Under the pieces are notes generated by a model. That model had not been told where the DNA came from. It worked only from the letters and a program-made list of their open reading frames with translations, and did no database searches. From Anaerolineales bacterium UBA5069 (lineage in GTDB: Bacteria > Chloroflexota > Anaerolineae > Caldilineales > Caldilineaceae), in contig DIAV01000119.1 of assembly GCA_002415895.1 (NCBI GenBank), positions 1-19,093 on the forward strand: a stretch of 19,093 bases of DNA, given 5' to 3'. Positions within the stretch are counted from its first letter, which is position 1. Each line of letters starts with the position of its first letter. Shown piece after piece: positions 1-7,864 of this stretch. Position numbers and translations under genes: made by a program.

Positions 1-3000
1 ACGCGCACATGGCACCACATGCGTGCCGCGGCCGGCGCGTGGAGTGCTATGCCGGTGGCTGCAACGGGCATCCACTGCGCTTGCGTATCTGCACTCTGCT
101 CCATCACAGCCAGCGCGGCCACTTCAAGCGCGGGTTCAAACAGCAATTGACCTGCCTGCTCTGCGTCGGCAGCCGCAATTTCGGCAAGGATTTCATCACC
201 GCGCCGCCAGAGCCACTCCACGCGCCGCAGCGAGGGCGCAATCTGCACGCCTGCCTGCTCCAGGCGCGCGTAGAGGGCCGCGCCGCTCATGGATTCACCT
301 TCGCGCCGCAATGTTTCCATGCTCTGCAGATTCGCGTCGGGCTGTGTATGCGCAAGCGCCGGCGCACGCAAAGCCGTCGCGTGCGCGGTTTGCAGCCAGG
401 CGTCAGTGCTGCGAGTAAATGCGCGTATGTCGGTCGCGCCCGTAGGGTTGGTGGTGGCGGAAATCTGCACAGACGTGGGCGCATCGTCATCCAGCACGAC
501 CAAATGCGTGAGGCTGAGATCGATACTGACGGCTTCTGCACTGACGGCTTCTGCACTGACGAACTGCGCGGCGGCAAGTGCAGCATCAACCGCAGCGGCG
601 GCAGGCAGGACGGGCAGCGTACCCAGGCGATGCGCATAGGCAAGTGGGTGCGTTGCCGTGGTGAGCCGATTCTCCCAAACGCGGTTGCGACCGGCCAGTG
701 CAAGCGGCCAGCCCAGCAACCAGTGGTCGGCGCGGCCACGGTGCTGCGCACTCGCCGCCACCTCAAGCCAGTGGTGTTCACGCTGCCAGGGATAGGTGGG
801 CAGCGGTGTGATGCCGCCATTCTCCAGGGCTTGCCAGGCGACGGGCGCGCCCACTGTGTGCAGTATGCCCAGCGCCGCGCGCATGGTGAGCGGGCCATTG
901 GCCTCGCGCCGCAGTGAAGCCACAGCCGCACCCGCAACGCCCCGCTGGCGCAGGTTTTCTTCAATGGCTGTCACCAGCACAGGGTGGGGGCCGATCTCCA
1001 CAAAAACCGTGCAGCCGTCATCCACCATTTGCCCCATGCCCTCGGCAAAGCGCACTGGCCGGCGCAGGTTGCGCGCCCAATACTCTGCTGCCAGCGTGTC
1101 ACCTGCTTCGGCACGCGCCGTGACTGTGGAATAGAAGGGTATTGTTGCAGCGGCGGGCTGCACGTCGGCCAGCATGGTGTGCAGCTCAGCGGCCAGCGGC
1201 TCCATCTGCGGGCTGTGCGAGGCGACATCCACGTTGACGCGCCGGCAGAAGACATTGCGCGCCTGCAGTGCCGCCAGGATAGCATCGACCGCCGCCGGCT
1301 CGCCCGAGATGACGGTGGATTGCGCGCTGTTGCTGACAGCCACCGAGACACGGTCGCTGTAGTCCGCCAGTGCCGCCTGCGCCTCATCCACGGTGAGGCC
1401 GACGACGGCCATGGCGCCCAGCCCGGCCACGCGGCGCAGCAACTGGCTGCGCAGGCAAATAATGCGCGCCGCGTCCGCAAGGTTCAGCGCGCCGGCCACG
1501 TGCGCCGCGGCCACCTCGCCCAAACTGTGGCCCACCACGGCGGCGGGGGCAATGCCCCACGTCTGCCAGAGCGTTGCCAGCGCCACCTGCAGCGCAAAGA
1601 GGGCGGGCTGCACTTCGTCAATGCGCTCCAGCCACGCGCTGTCGTTGCTCTCCAGCCGCTCGAGCAGCGACCAGCCGGCCACGGCGCGAATGGCGGCGTC
1701 GCACGCCTGCATGGATTGGCGAAAGACCGGCTCCTGCGCCAGAAAATCGCGCGCCATGCCCTGCCACTGTCCTCCCTGTCCCGGAAAGACGAAGGCGACG
1801 CGTGGCGCGGCATCTGCGGCCACACCTGTTGCCAGCGCGGCGTGATCGCCACCTGCAAGGAATGCGTCCAGCGCCTCAATCGCCTCTGCCGGTGTGCGCG
1901 CCGCCAGCGCCAGACGCTGCTCCAGATGCTGGCGGCGGGTGGCTGCGCTCCAGCAGATTGCGTCAAGGCGCGCAGCTTCGGCGGCCAGCAGATCGCGATA
2001 GCGCGCTGCCAGCGCCCGCAGCGCCGCGTGCGTGCGTGCCGAGAGGGGCAATACATGTACGCAATCGACTTCTTCTGCGCGCCTCGCAGCGGGGACCGGC
2101 GCACCTACCCCCGCGACTGCTTGCGCTTCTTCCAGCACAATGTGCGCGTTGGTGCCTGCAATGCCAAAGGCGCTCACACCGGCGCGGGCGGGCGTGGCGT
2201 CAGCGGGAAAGGGCCGCGCCGTCGCGTTGACGCGCAGCCGCAGGTCATCCCAGGCAATCGCCGGGTTGGGCGTTTGCTGGTGCAAACTGGCGGGCAAGTG
2301 GCGATGCTTGAGCGCCAGCGCCGTCTTGATGAGCCCGGCCACACCGGCCGCGCCCTCGGTATGGCCCATGTTGGTCTTGATGGAGCCGACAAGCAGCGGC
2401 TTGTCGGCAGGGCGACCCACGCCCAGCACTTCGCCCAGCGCGCCCAGTTCCACCGGATCACCGGCGCTGGTGCCGGTGCCATGTGCTTCCACGTAGTGGA
2501 CGGAGGCGGGGTCCACATTGGCGTTGGCATAGGCGCGGCGCAACATTTCGGCTTGCCCGGCCTGGCCCGGCGTGGCCAGAAAGCCGCTGCTGCGCCCGTC
2601 GTTGGTGACAGCGCCGCCGCGAATGAGGGCGTAGATGGAATCACCGTCGGCCAGCGCGGTGGAAAGACGCTTGAGCACAACCATGGCGGCGCCGTCGCTG
2701 CGCACATAGCCATCGGCGCGTGCATCGCCAAATTTGCAGTGGCCATCGGGGGCCATCATGCGCGATTGCGAGTACGCAATCGTAATGTGCGGCTGCAGGA
2801 TGACATTGGCCCCGCCCGCAATCGCCACCGCGCTTTCGCCGCTGCGCAGGCTTTGGCAGGCAAGGTGTACGGCCACCAGTGACGACGAGCAGGCCGTGTC
2901 GATGGTAATACTCGGCCCCATGAGATCGAGAAAATAGGAGAGCCGGCCCGAAGCGCTGTAGCGGCCGCTGCCGGTGGTCATGTAGAGATCGAGATTGTCG

Positions 3001-3500
3001 GGGTCGGCAAAGAGGCGTGCCTCAAAGTCATTGAGCCAAAGCCCCACGTAGACGCCCGTTTGTGTGCCTGCCAGGCGGTTGGGCGGCAACCCCGCATCTT
3101 CCAGCGCTTCCCATGTCACCTCAAGCAGCAGGCGTTGCTGCGGGTCAAGGCGCTCGGCCTCGCGCGGCGAAATGCCGAAGAAGTCGGCGTCGAACTGGTC
3201 GATGCCCGACAAGTAGCCACCCCAGCGCGACATAATGTGGCCGGGGGTGGCCGGGCGCTCGGCAAAGAGAGCGTCTACATCGAAGCGCTCGGCGGGAATG
3301 GGGCCAATCGCATCAAATCCCTCCTGCAGCAATGCCCACAGGCGCGCCGGATTGTCTGCGCCGCCGGGCAGGCGACAGCCAATGCCCACAATTGCGATTG
3401 GCTCGTTGTGGGGCAGCGTGTTTTGCGTTGCGCTCCGGGCATCGTTCTGCCCTGCATCCGTTGCGCCGGCCGATGTCGGGGATGCGAGTTGATCGCTCAC
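1..3500 (-). CDS. Type I modular polyketide synthase, KS-AT-DH visible, 3' end beyond the window
   Basis: The GTG start at 3500 is preceded by AAAGGAG six bases away, and it overlaps the thioesterase stop in GTGA. The frame stays open for 1166 codons and leaves the left edge. The ketosynthase spans about residues 33-455, with the active-site Cys204 in DTACSSS, His340 in EAHGTGT and His380 in GHTEGAAG. The acyltransferase spans about 565-860, starting at FPGQGGQWQGM, with the nucleophile Ser659 in GHSLGE and a VASH motif at 759-762. The post-AT linker PLPTYPWQREHHW follows. A dehydratase-like hotdog domain runs from about 920 to the edge, with His957 in HRLGTLPVLP. The N terminus has no ACP or loading domain, so this is an extension module or an iterative enzyme. 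AT specificity is ambiguous: GHSLGE leans to malonyl-CoA, VASH to methylmalonyl-CoA. Ketoreductase, ACP and release domains would lie outside. The family is certain; the product is unknown. Confidence 0.95.
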   Translation of the reverse strand, partial: MSDQLASPTSAGATDAGQNDARSATQNTLPHNEPIAIVGIGCRLPGGADNPARLWALLQEGFDAIGPIPAERFDVDALFAERPATPGHIMSRWGGYLSGIDQFDADFFGISPREAERLDPQQRLLLEVTWEALEDAGLPPNRLAGTQTGVYVGLWLNDFEARLFADPDNLDLYMTTGSGRYSASGRLSYFLDLMGPSITIDTACSSSLVAVHLACQSLRSGESAVAIAGGANVILQPHITIAYSQSRMMAPDGHCKFGDARADGYVRSDGAAMVVLKRLSTALADGDSIYALIRGGAVTNDGRSSGFLATPGQAGQAEMLRRAYANANVDPASVHYVEAHGTGTSAGDPVELGALGEVLGVGRPADKPLLVGSIKTNMGHTEGAAGVAGLIKTALALKHRHLPASLHQQTPNPAIAWDDLRLRVNATARPFPADATPARAGVSAFGIAGTNAHIVLEEAQAVAGVGAPVPAARRAEEVDCVHVLPLSARTHAALRALAARYRDLLAAEAARLDAICWSAATRRQHLEQRLALAARTPAEAIEALDAFLAGGDHAALATGVAADAAPRVAFVFPGQGGQWQGMARDFLAQEPVFRQSMQACDAAIRAVAGWSLLERLESNDSAWLERIDEVQPALFALQVALATLWQTWGIAPAAVVGHSLGEVAAAHVAGALNLADAARIICLRSQLLRRVAGLGAMAVVGLTVDEAQAALADYSDRVSVAVSNSAQSTVISGEPAAVDAILAALQARNVFCRRVNVDVASHSPQMEPLAAELHTMLADVQPAAATIPFYSTVTARAEAGDTLAAEYWARNLRRPVRFAEGMGQMVDDGCTVFVEIGPHPVLVTAIEENLRQRGVAGAAVASLRREANGPLTMRAALGILHTVGAPVAWQALENGGITPLPTYPWQREHHWLEVAASAQHRGRADHWLLGWPLALAGRNRVWENRLTTATHPLAYAHRLGTLPVLPAAAAVDAALAAAQFVSAEAVSAEAVSIDLSLTHLVVLDDDAPTSVQISATTNPTGATDIRAFTRSTDAWLQTAHATALRAPALAHTQPDANLQSMETLRREGESMSGAALYARLEQAGVQIAPSLRRVEWLWRRGDEILAEIAAADAEQAGQLLFEPALEVAALAVMEQSADTQAQWMPVAATGIALHAPAAARMWCHVR
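525..560. repeat. 15-base in-frame tandem repeat inside the PKS dehydratase region
   Basis: The unit ACTGACGGCTTCTGC occurs at 525-539 and 540-554, followed by the first six bases of a third copy. In the protein it gives SAEAV twice, a few residues after the dehydratase histidine motif. The length is a multiple of three, so the frame is kept. It looks like a slippage duplication. Confidence 0.85.
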
Positions 3501-4357
3501 GTGCGGCTCCTTTGCAACGGTGCAGTCCCCGGGTCCGGCTGCGCGCCTGCGTTGGGTAGGGCGGTGATGGCTTCACCAATCGCGGTGACCAGCGTCTCGA
3601 TGAGTGCGTCGCGCGCGGTGTTGATGTAGAAATGGCCGCCGGGGAACTGCTGCGTGTGGAAGGGGCCGCTGGTCTGCGCCCGCCAGCCGGCCAAATCGGC
3701 CAGGCGCGCGCGGCTGTCGTCGTCGCCGCCCAGCGCCAGCATAGGGCTGGCGAGCGGGGCGGCGGGTGTATAGGCGTAGGTTTCCAGCAGTTCCAAATCG
3801 GCGCGCAATGTGGGCAAAAAGAGACGCAGCAACTCAACATCCTCAAGCAGGACGCGCGGAATGGCGTTGTAACGGCGAATCAGCGCGCCCACAAAAGGGC
3901 CGTCCGCTAGCGTATGGATGTCCGGCTCGGGGTCCACCAGGTTGGGGGCGCGGCGGCCCGAAACAATGAGCAGTGCCGGCGTGGGCGCGTCGGCAGCGCG
4001 CAGCGCACGCGCGGTGGCAAAGGCAATCAGCGCGCCCATGCTGTGGCCAAAAAATACGCAGGGCAGATCGTCCAGCGCCGCAACGGCAGGCACAATCGCC
4101 TCGACGGCACTCTCCATGCGCGTATAGGCTCGCTCACGCAGGCGCCCCTCGCGGCCCGGCAACTGCACCATGGCCAGCTCAATCCATGTGGGCAGCAGCG
4201 CACGCCACGGGTGCCACGCGGCGGCCCCACCCCCGGCATAGGGGAAGCAGATGAGGCGCGCGCGTGCTTGTGGCCGAGGTGCAGGGCGGAGGATCAAGCC
4301 TGCTGCGGGCACGAGCGTTGGTTCAGGTGTTGCGTTTGCACTGCGGCTTTCCGTCAT
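3497..4357 (-). CDS. Type II thioesterase (GrsT/RifR-like) of the polyketide operon
   Basis: This 286-residue alpha/beta hydrolase belongs to the external thioesterases that remove wrong or stalled acyl groups from carrier proteins of polyketide and peptide synthetases. The oxyanion region FPYAGGGAAAWHPW lies near residues 38-51, the nucleophile Ser106 is in GHSMGAL, the acid is in LGGDDD (about 212), and His242 is in PGGHFYIN. All three catalytic residues are present. The ATG overlaps the glycosyltransferase stop (ATGA), and its own TGA overlaps the PKS GTG (GTGA), so it is translationally coupled on both sides. This placement directly before the PKS supports an editing role. Release of a final product is possible but less likely for a free enzyme. 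It is slightly longer than the usual 240-260 residues because of N- and C-terminal tails rich in Ala and Pro. Confidence 0.93.
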   Translation of the reverse strand: MTESRSANATPEPTLVPAAGLILRPAPRPQARARLICFPYAGGGAAAWHPWRALLPTWIELAMVQLPGREGRLRERAYTRMESAVEAIVPAVAALDDLPCVFFGHSMGALIAFATARALRAADAPTPALLIVSGRRAPNLVDPEPDIHTLADGPFVGALIRRYNAIPRVLLEDVELLRLFLPTLRADLELLETYAYTPAAPLASPMLALGGDDDSRARLADLAGWRAQTSGPFHTQQFPGGHFYINTARDALIETLVTAIGEAITALPNAGAQPDPGTAPLQRSRT

Positions 4358-5805
4358 TCCACCACTCCGGTTGCGCCGGGCTGTTCCGTATAGTCCGAAT
4401 AGCCGGGAATGTCCGTGAATTCAGTGAATTCAATCAGGGCAGACAGACTCTCCTGAGGCGTCCCCGCTGCCGGTGCGACAAGTGCGCGCATGGCGGCATT
4501 CTGAATGCACTCCTTGTAGAGCGCCTCAATTTGCTCAATTTCGGCGGCAAAGCTGCCAAAGGGGAGCGGTTTGCTGCGCAGTGTTTCCAGCAACTCCGGC
4601 TCGTCAATGATGCGCTGCATCTGCAACGCCAGCGACGCCGAATCATCGGGATCAAAGAGCAATCCGTTCTGACCATGATGCACAAGCTCGGAAACACCAC
4701 CCAGGTCTGAGCCAATGACAACAACGCCCATGGCCTGCGCTTCGAGGATGATATTGGGACTGTTCTCAAGCCAGCGCGACGGGACAACCAGTACATCCAC
4801 CTCGGCCAGCGCGCCCCATATCTGCTCGTGCGAGACGGTGGGCGCCCATGTGACATTCGCCATGGCACCGGAGAGAACGTGCAGGCTGCGCGCGTATTCC
4901 TCCTCGCCCCGCTCCGACCCACGCAAAACGAGGCTGTGCGGTCGCTCGCCTGCAAGCATGCCCCACGCTTCAATCAGCGTGTGCACGCCCTTATGGCGCT
5001 TGATTTGGCCAAAGTAGGCAAAGCGCACCACTTCTGAGGGTACGCGTACGGGGCAGGCGTTCAGGTCAACGCCCTGCCGCAACACACGCATATGATCGGT
5101 GCGAATGCCGTGATAGGCATATTGTTGCGCCAGCACGCGCGAAGGCGCAATCAGGATGTCGGCCATGGCCAGCGCAGCACTCAGTTCGCGCTGGCGCTCG
5201 GCCTGCTTGTCAATCCCCAGAGATGTTGACAACTGGCTGCTGTGCGTGGCCATGTCCCAGAAGAGATCGACAACCGGGCGCACAACCTGGGCTGGAATGC
5301 GAAAGCGGCGGTAGATCTCCCAATGACAGCGTGCACAGCCGCCCGGCGAGGGGCCGTCACAGCGCAAGCCATCTGTGCGCACCATGATGATGCGGTGACA
5401 GAGCCACCAGTAATCTGTGAGCGAAACGAGTACAGGCACGCGCTGTGCAACGGCTGTATGAATGATCGACAATCCCGTAAGATAGCCGCTGAAGAGATGG
5501 ATCACATCGGGCCGCCAGCTCTGGAGCATGATCTCGAGTTCGGTGGCGACGTCGGGATGGTGGTACTCCTGGCGATGCACGTCACCTTCGGCGTTATAGC
5601 GCAACTGCATGTGATGAACCAGCACCCCATCCTGCATATGTTCGCGTCGGGCGGGCCCGCTTTCGGCGCCAGGGAATGACTCCGCGCTGAGAACGGCCAC
5701 ATCATGGCCGGCGTTAACAAGCCCGCGCGCTGTGCGCTCGGAGCGCAATTCGGCGCCGCCGGTGAATGTGGGTGGGTATCCGTGAGCAACAATCAAAATG
5801 CGCAT
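4354..5805 (-). CDS. GT4-family glycosyltransferase with a cysteine-rich insert
   Basis: This 483-residue retaining GT-B glycosyltransferase should move a sugar from a nucleotide-sugar donor to an unidentified acceptor. The N-terminal acceptor domain opens with MRILIVAHGYPPTFTGGAE, the glycine-rich loop typical of GT4. The C-terminal donor domain has GQIKRHKGVHTLIEAW (about 266-281) and the E-x7-E motif ENSPNIILE (Glu347 and Glu355). Between the domains lies a cysteine cluster (Cys136, Cys149, Cys157, Cys160), possibly a metal site, as in a subset of GT4 enzymes. I chose the first ATG at 5805. A TTG at 5955 would extend the protein far into the upstream gene and gives unconvincing sequence. 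The ribosome site is weak, so coupling to the upstream gene is likely. Its stop overlaps the thioesterase start. The C terminus holds a 9-base tandem repeat (EFTEFT). Confidence 0.92.
   Translation of the reverse strand: MRILIVAHGYPPTFTGGAELRSERTARGLVNAGHDVAVLSAESFPGAESGPARREHMQDGVLVHHMQLRYNAEGDVHRQEYHHPDVATELEIMLQSWRPDVIHLFSGYLTGLSIIHTAVAQRVPVLVSLTDYWWLCHRIIMVRTDGLRCDGPSPGGCARCHWEIYRRFRIPAQVVRPVVDLFWDMATHSSQLSTSLGIDKQAERQRELSAALAMADILIAPSRVLAQQYAYHGIRTDHMRVLRQGVDLNACPVRVPSEVVRFAYFGQIKRHKGVHTLIEAWGMLAGERPHSLVLRGSERGEEEYARSLHVLSGAMANVTWAPTVSHEQIWGALAEVDVLVVPSRWLENSPNIILEAQAMGVVVIGSDLGGVSELVHHGQNGLLFDPDDSASLALQMQRIIDEPELLETLRSKPLPFGSFAAEIEQIEALYKECIQNAAMRALVAPAAGTPQESLSALIEFTEFTDIPGYSDYTEQPGATGVVE
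4415..4432. repeat. 9-base tandem repeat at the 3' end of the glycosyltransferase gene
   Basis: GTGAATTCA is present twice without a gap (4415-4423 and 4424-4432). It encodes the EFTEFT segment in the disordered tail of the glycosyltransferase. Confidence 0.8.
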
Positions 5806-5842
5806 GAGGCAATCCACAGGGTTGGCTGGTATACGGCGGTCG

Positions 5843-7864
5843 TCAGCCCGAGAATCGGGTGCGTGGCACTTCCTGGTGTTGCACTGGATCGGATGGATCG
5901 GATGATGCAGATGAAACAGATGGTTCGTCCAGCAGCGCGCGCAGAACGAGTTCAACGGTGATCAGCGGTGCGATCTTGCCGATTGTCCACAGTTCGTCAC
6001 CGCGCAGGTGGCGCTCCCACAGGCTCCGCACGGCGGCGGGATTGAAAAGCCCGCGCGCCAAAGTGCGTTCGTCAAACAGAATATGTTCAGCCCACGGGCG
6101 CAATTCGTTGCGTAGATAGTTTTCATAATCGGCGTAAAGCCGTGTGCGCCGGCGCGGGGGCGTAACACCCAGACGCCCGGCCGCACGCTGCGCCCCCCGT
6201 TTGGCGCGCTGAAGCGCGGCATGGCCGCCGCGCACAAAGCGGCTGCTGTGAGGCAGCAACTCATCCTTCTCATGCGGAATGCGCGCCAGCGCGGGCGCAC
6301 GCCGTGTCAATACGGCGCGGTGCAACATGGGTCCGGCAAGCTGCGCTTCGGGCAGGCCGTAAAGAAAATCGACAAATGCATAGTCAAAGAAAGGACAGCG
6401 CACCTCCATGGCGGCACGTTGGAAGACGATCATGGATTGTGTTGAACGCAAAACGTGCTGGTTGATGTAGAAGAAATCGGTGCGATAGGGGTCCGGGTAG
6501 TGCGCGGTGGCAGCCACAGCCGCGGCGAAAGAGTCGTGCGCCAGCCCGCGCAGGCCTGTGCGGCCGGGCGGGTTGAACAGCGCATCTGCCTCGCTGTCGG
6601 TCAGCCCGGGCCAGGTGAATACGCGACAGAAGCCTTCATACAGCCGTTCAACGCGCGCGGCCTCGTTGGGTGGATGGCGCAATAGCGCGTCGGTGCTGTA
6701 CTCGTCAATACGGCCACCCAGAATCGTGCCACCGTCCCAGCCGCTGAGATTGACGTCAATGAGCGCGCTTGCCTCGTCGAGTGTCGTCATGCCGTGGGCG
6801 TGCATCCATCCATGCATGCCTTCAGTCAACGTCAGGTGCAGGGCGCTCTGTTCCTGCACCCAGTGGCCATCGTCAAAGGGAAACCAGCGATGGGGGCGCT
6901 TGGCGCGCTTGGCGAGCGCCGCGCCGTATACCACATCGCCGCAGCCCGCGGCCCCGTAGGTGATGGCGGTGACCGGCTTTTCGGGGGGAATGAAGCCCAG
7001 AATCGTGCGCCCATCCAGCCCACCGCTGAGGTAGACGCCAAGGCGCAGAGGCGGCTGGGTCATGGCATCCATGGCGCGCTGGAAGAGGCGCGTTGTCTCT
7101 TCAACCACCGCACCGAAATCCATGCGCGGGGCAGGCTGGATCGCGTCCCAGTCCCAATAGCGCGTGCGTGTGAGTGCGTGATCATGGCTGTTGTAGCGCA
7201 GGATTGTGGCGGGCGGCAGCAGGTGCACATCCTCCAGCCATGTGCGCACGCCCAGCAATTGCTGGAAGCGGCTGTACTCCGCAACGGCAGTCAGATCAAG
7301 GCGGCGCGGCACACCCGGCGCGGCCAGCACCCCCTTGATCTCGGGTGCGAAGGCGAAATTTGCATTCGTGTGGCTGTAGTAGTGCGTGTAGAGGCCGTAG
7401 CGGTCATTGACAAGGGTGAGCAGACCGAGGCCGGCTTCCCAAACCGCGACAACAAAGGCCCCATCCAGGCGCGCCAGCCCCGCAGCCCCCTGCGCGCGGA
7501 AGACGGCCAGCGCCAGCGCCGCATCATCGGCCTGACGCGCGGCGTCGACATCGAGCAGCCCCTGACGCGCCAGGGCGCTGCGGCGCGCTTCCTGGTGGTA
7601 GAACTCGCCGCACATCCAAAGCGAGCATGCGCCGTCGCCTGCTGTCACAGGCTGGGGCGCGCGGTTGAGCAGGCCAATCGAAATTCGGCCCAGCGCGCCT
7701 GTGGCGCTGATGGATGCGCAATCGGCCTGCTGGCGCGGCGTGTGGCACATGCGCGCGCCCATGGCACATGCAACGGTGCGCACCATCTCCTCGGGTGCAG
7801 CCCCATTGTCTGCACTGCCCGCGCCGCGGGCAGGGTTTACAAAGTAGCCAAAGATGCCGCTCAT
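5843..7864 (-). CDS. Asparagine-synthase-like protein lacking the N-terminal glutaminase cysteine
   Basis: This 673-residue protein has the two-domain layout of class B asparagine synthetases. The N-terminal Ntn-hydrolase-like glutaminase domain is about 1-200 (GIFGYF at the start, NDRYGLYTHYY at 153-163). The ATP-pyrophosphatase-like synthetase domain is about 250-590, with the P-loop LSGGLDGR at 279-286. The protein begins Met-Ser-Gly-Ile-Phe-Gly where true glutaminases have Met-Cys-Gly-Ile-Phe-Gly, so the Cys2 nucleophile is a serine. The usual Ser of SGGxDS is Gly285. It may therefore use free ammonia or another nucleophile, as beta-lactam synthetases do, to form an amide or ring after adenylating a carboxylate. 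AsnB-like enzymes also make the malonamate starter in oxytetracycline biosynthesis (OxyD) and modify sugars in glycan clusters. Its start overlaps the flippase stop (ATGA). The fold call is firm; the substrate is unknown. Confidence 0.9.
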   Translation of the reverse strand: MSGIFGYFVNPARGAGSADNGAAPEEMVRTVACAMGARMCHTPRQQADCASISATGALGRISIGLLNRAPQPVTAGDGACSLWMCGEFYHQEARRSALARQGLLDVDAARQADDAALALAVFRAQGAAGLARLDGAFVVAVWEAGLGLLTLVNDRYGLYTHYYSHTNANFAFAPEIKGVLAAPGVPRRLDLTAVAEYSRFQQLLGVRTWLEDVHLLPPATILRYNSHDHALTRTRYWDWDAIQPAPRMDFGAVVEETTRLFQRAMDAMTQPPLRLGVYLSGGLDGRTILGFIPPEKPVTAITYGAAGCGDVVYGAALAKRAKRPHRWFPFDDGHWVQEQSALHLTLTEGMHGWMHAHGMTTLDEASALIDVNLSGWDGGTILGGRIDEYSTDALLRHPPNEAARVERLYEGFCRVFTWPGLTDSEADALFNPPGRTGLRGLAHDSFAAAVAATAHYPDPYRTDFFYINQHVLRSTQSMIVFQRAAMEVRCPFFDYAFVDFLYGLPEAQLAGPMLHRAVLTRRAPALARIPHEKDELLPHSSRFVRGGHAALQRAKRGAQRAAGRLGVTPPRRRTRLYADYENYLRNELRPWAEHILFDERTLARGLFNPAAVRSLWERHLRGDELWTIGKIAPLITVELVLRALLDEPSVSSASSDPSDPVQHQEVPRTRFSG
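5885..5902. repeat. 9-base tandem repeat at the 3' end of the asparagine-synthase-like gene
   Basis: TGGATCGGA occurs twice in a row (5885-5893 and 5894-5902). It falls in the Ser/Asp-rich tail (SSDPSDP) of the encoded protein, downstream of the conserved domain. Confidence 0.75.

Noticed and set aside
984..2882. A 632-codon plus-strand open frame
   Set aside because: It lies antisense to the KS and AT domains of the polyketide synthase, whose motifs are unmistakable on the minus strand. Long antisense frames are expected in GC-rich coding DNA.
1..3500. A frameshift in the polyketide synthase, because no complete minus-strand frame closes in the window
   Set aside because: The KS, AT and DH motifs at nine checked positions are all in the same frame as the GTG at 3500. 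The gene is simply cut by the window edge.
5806..5955. Longer N terminus of the glycosyltransferase starting at TTG 5955
   Set aside because: It would overlap the upstream gene by about 110 bases, and the extra residues look like frame-shadow sequence; MRILIVAHGYPP is the usual start of the GT4 fold.
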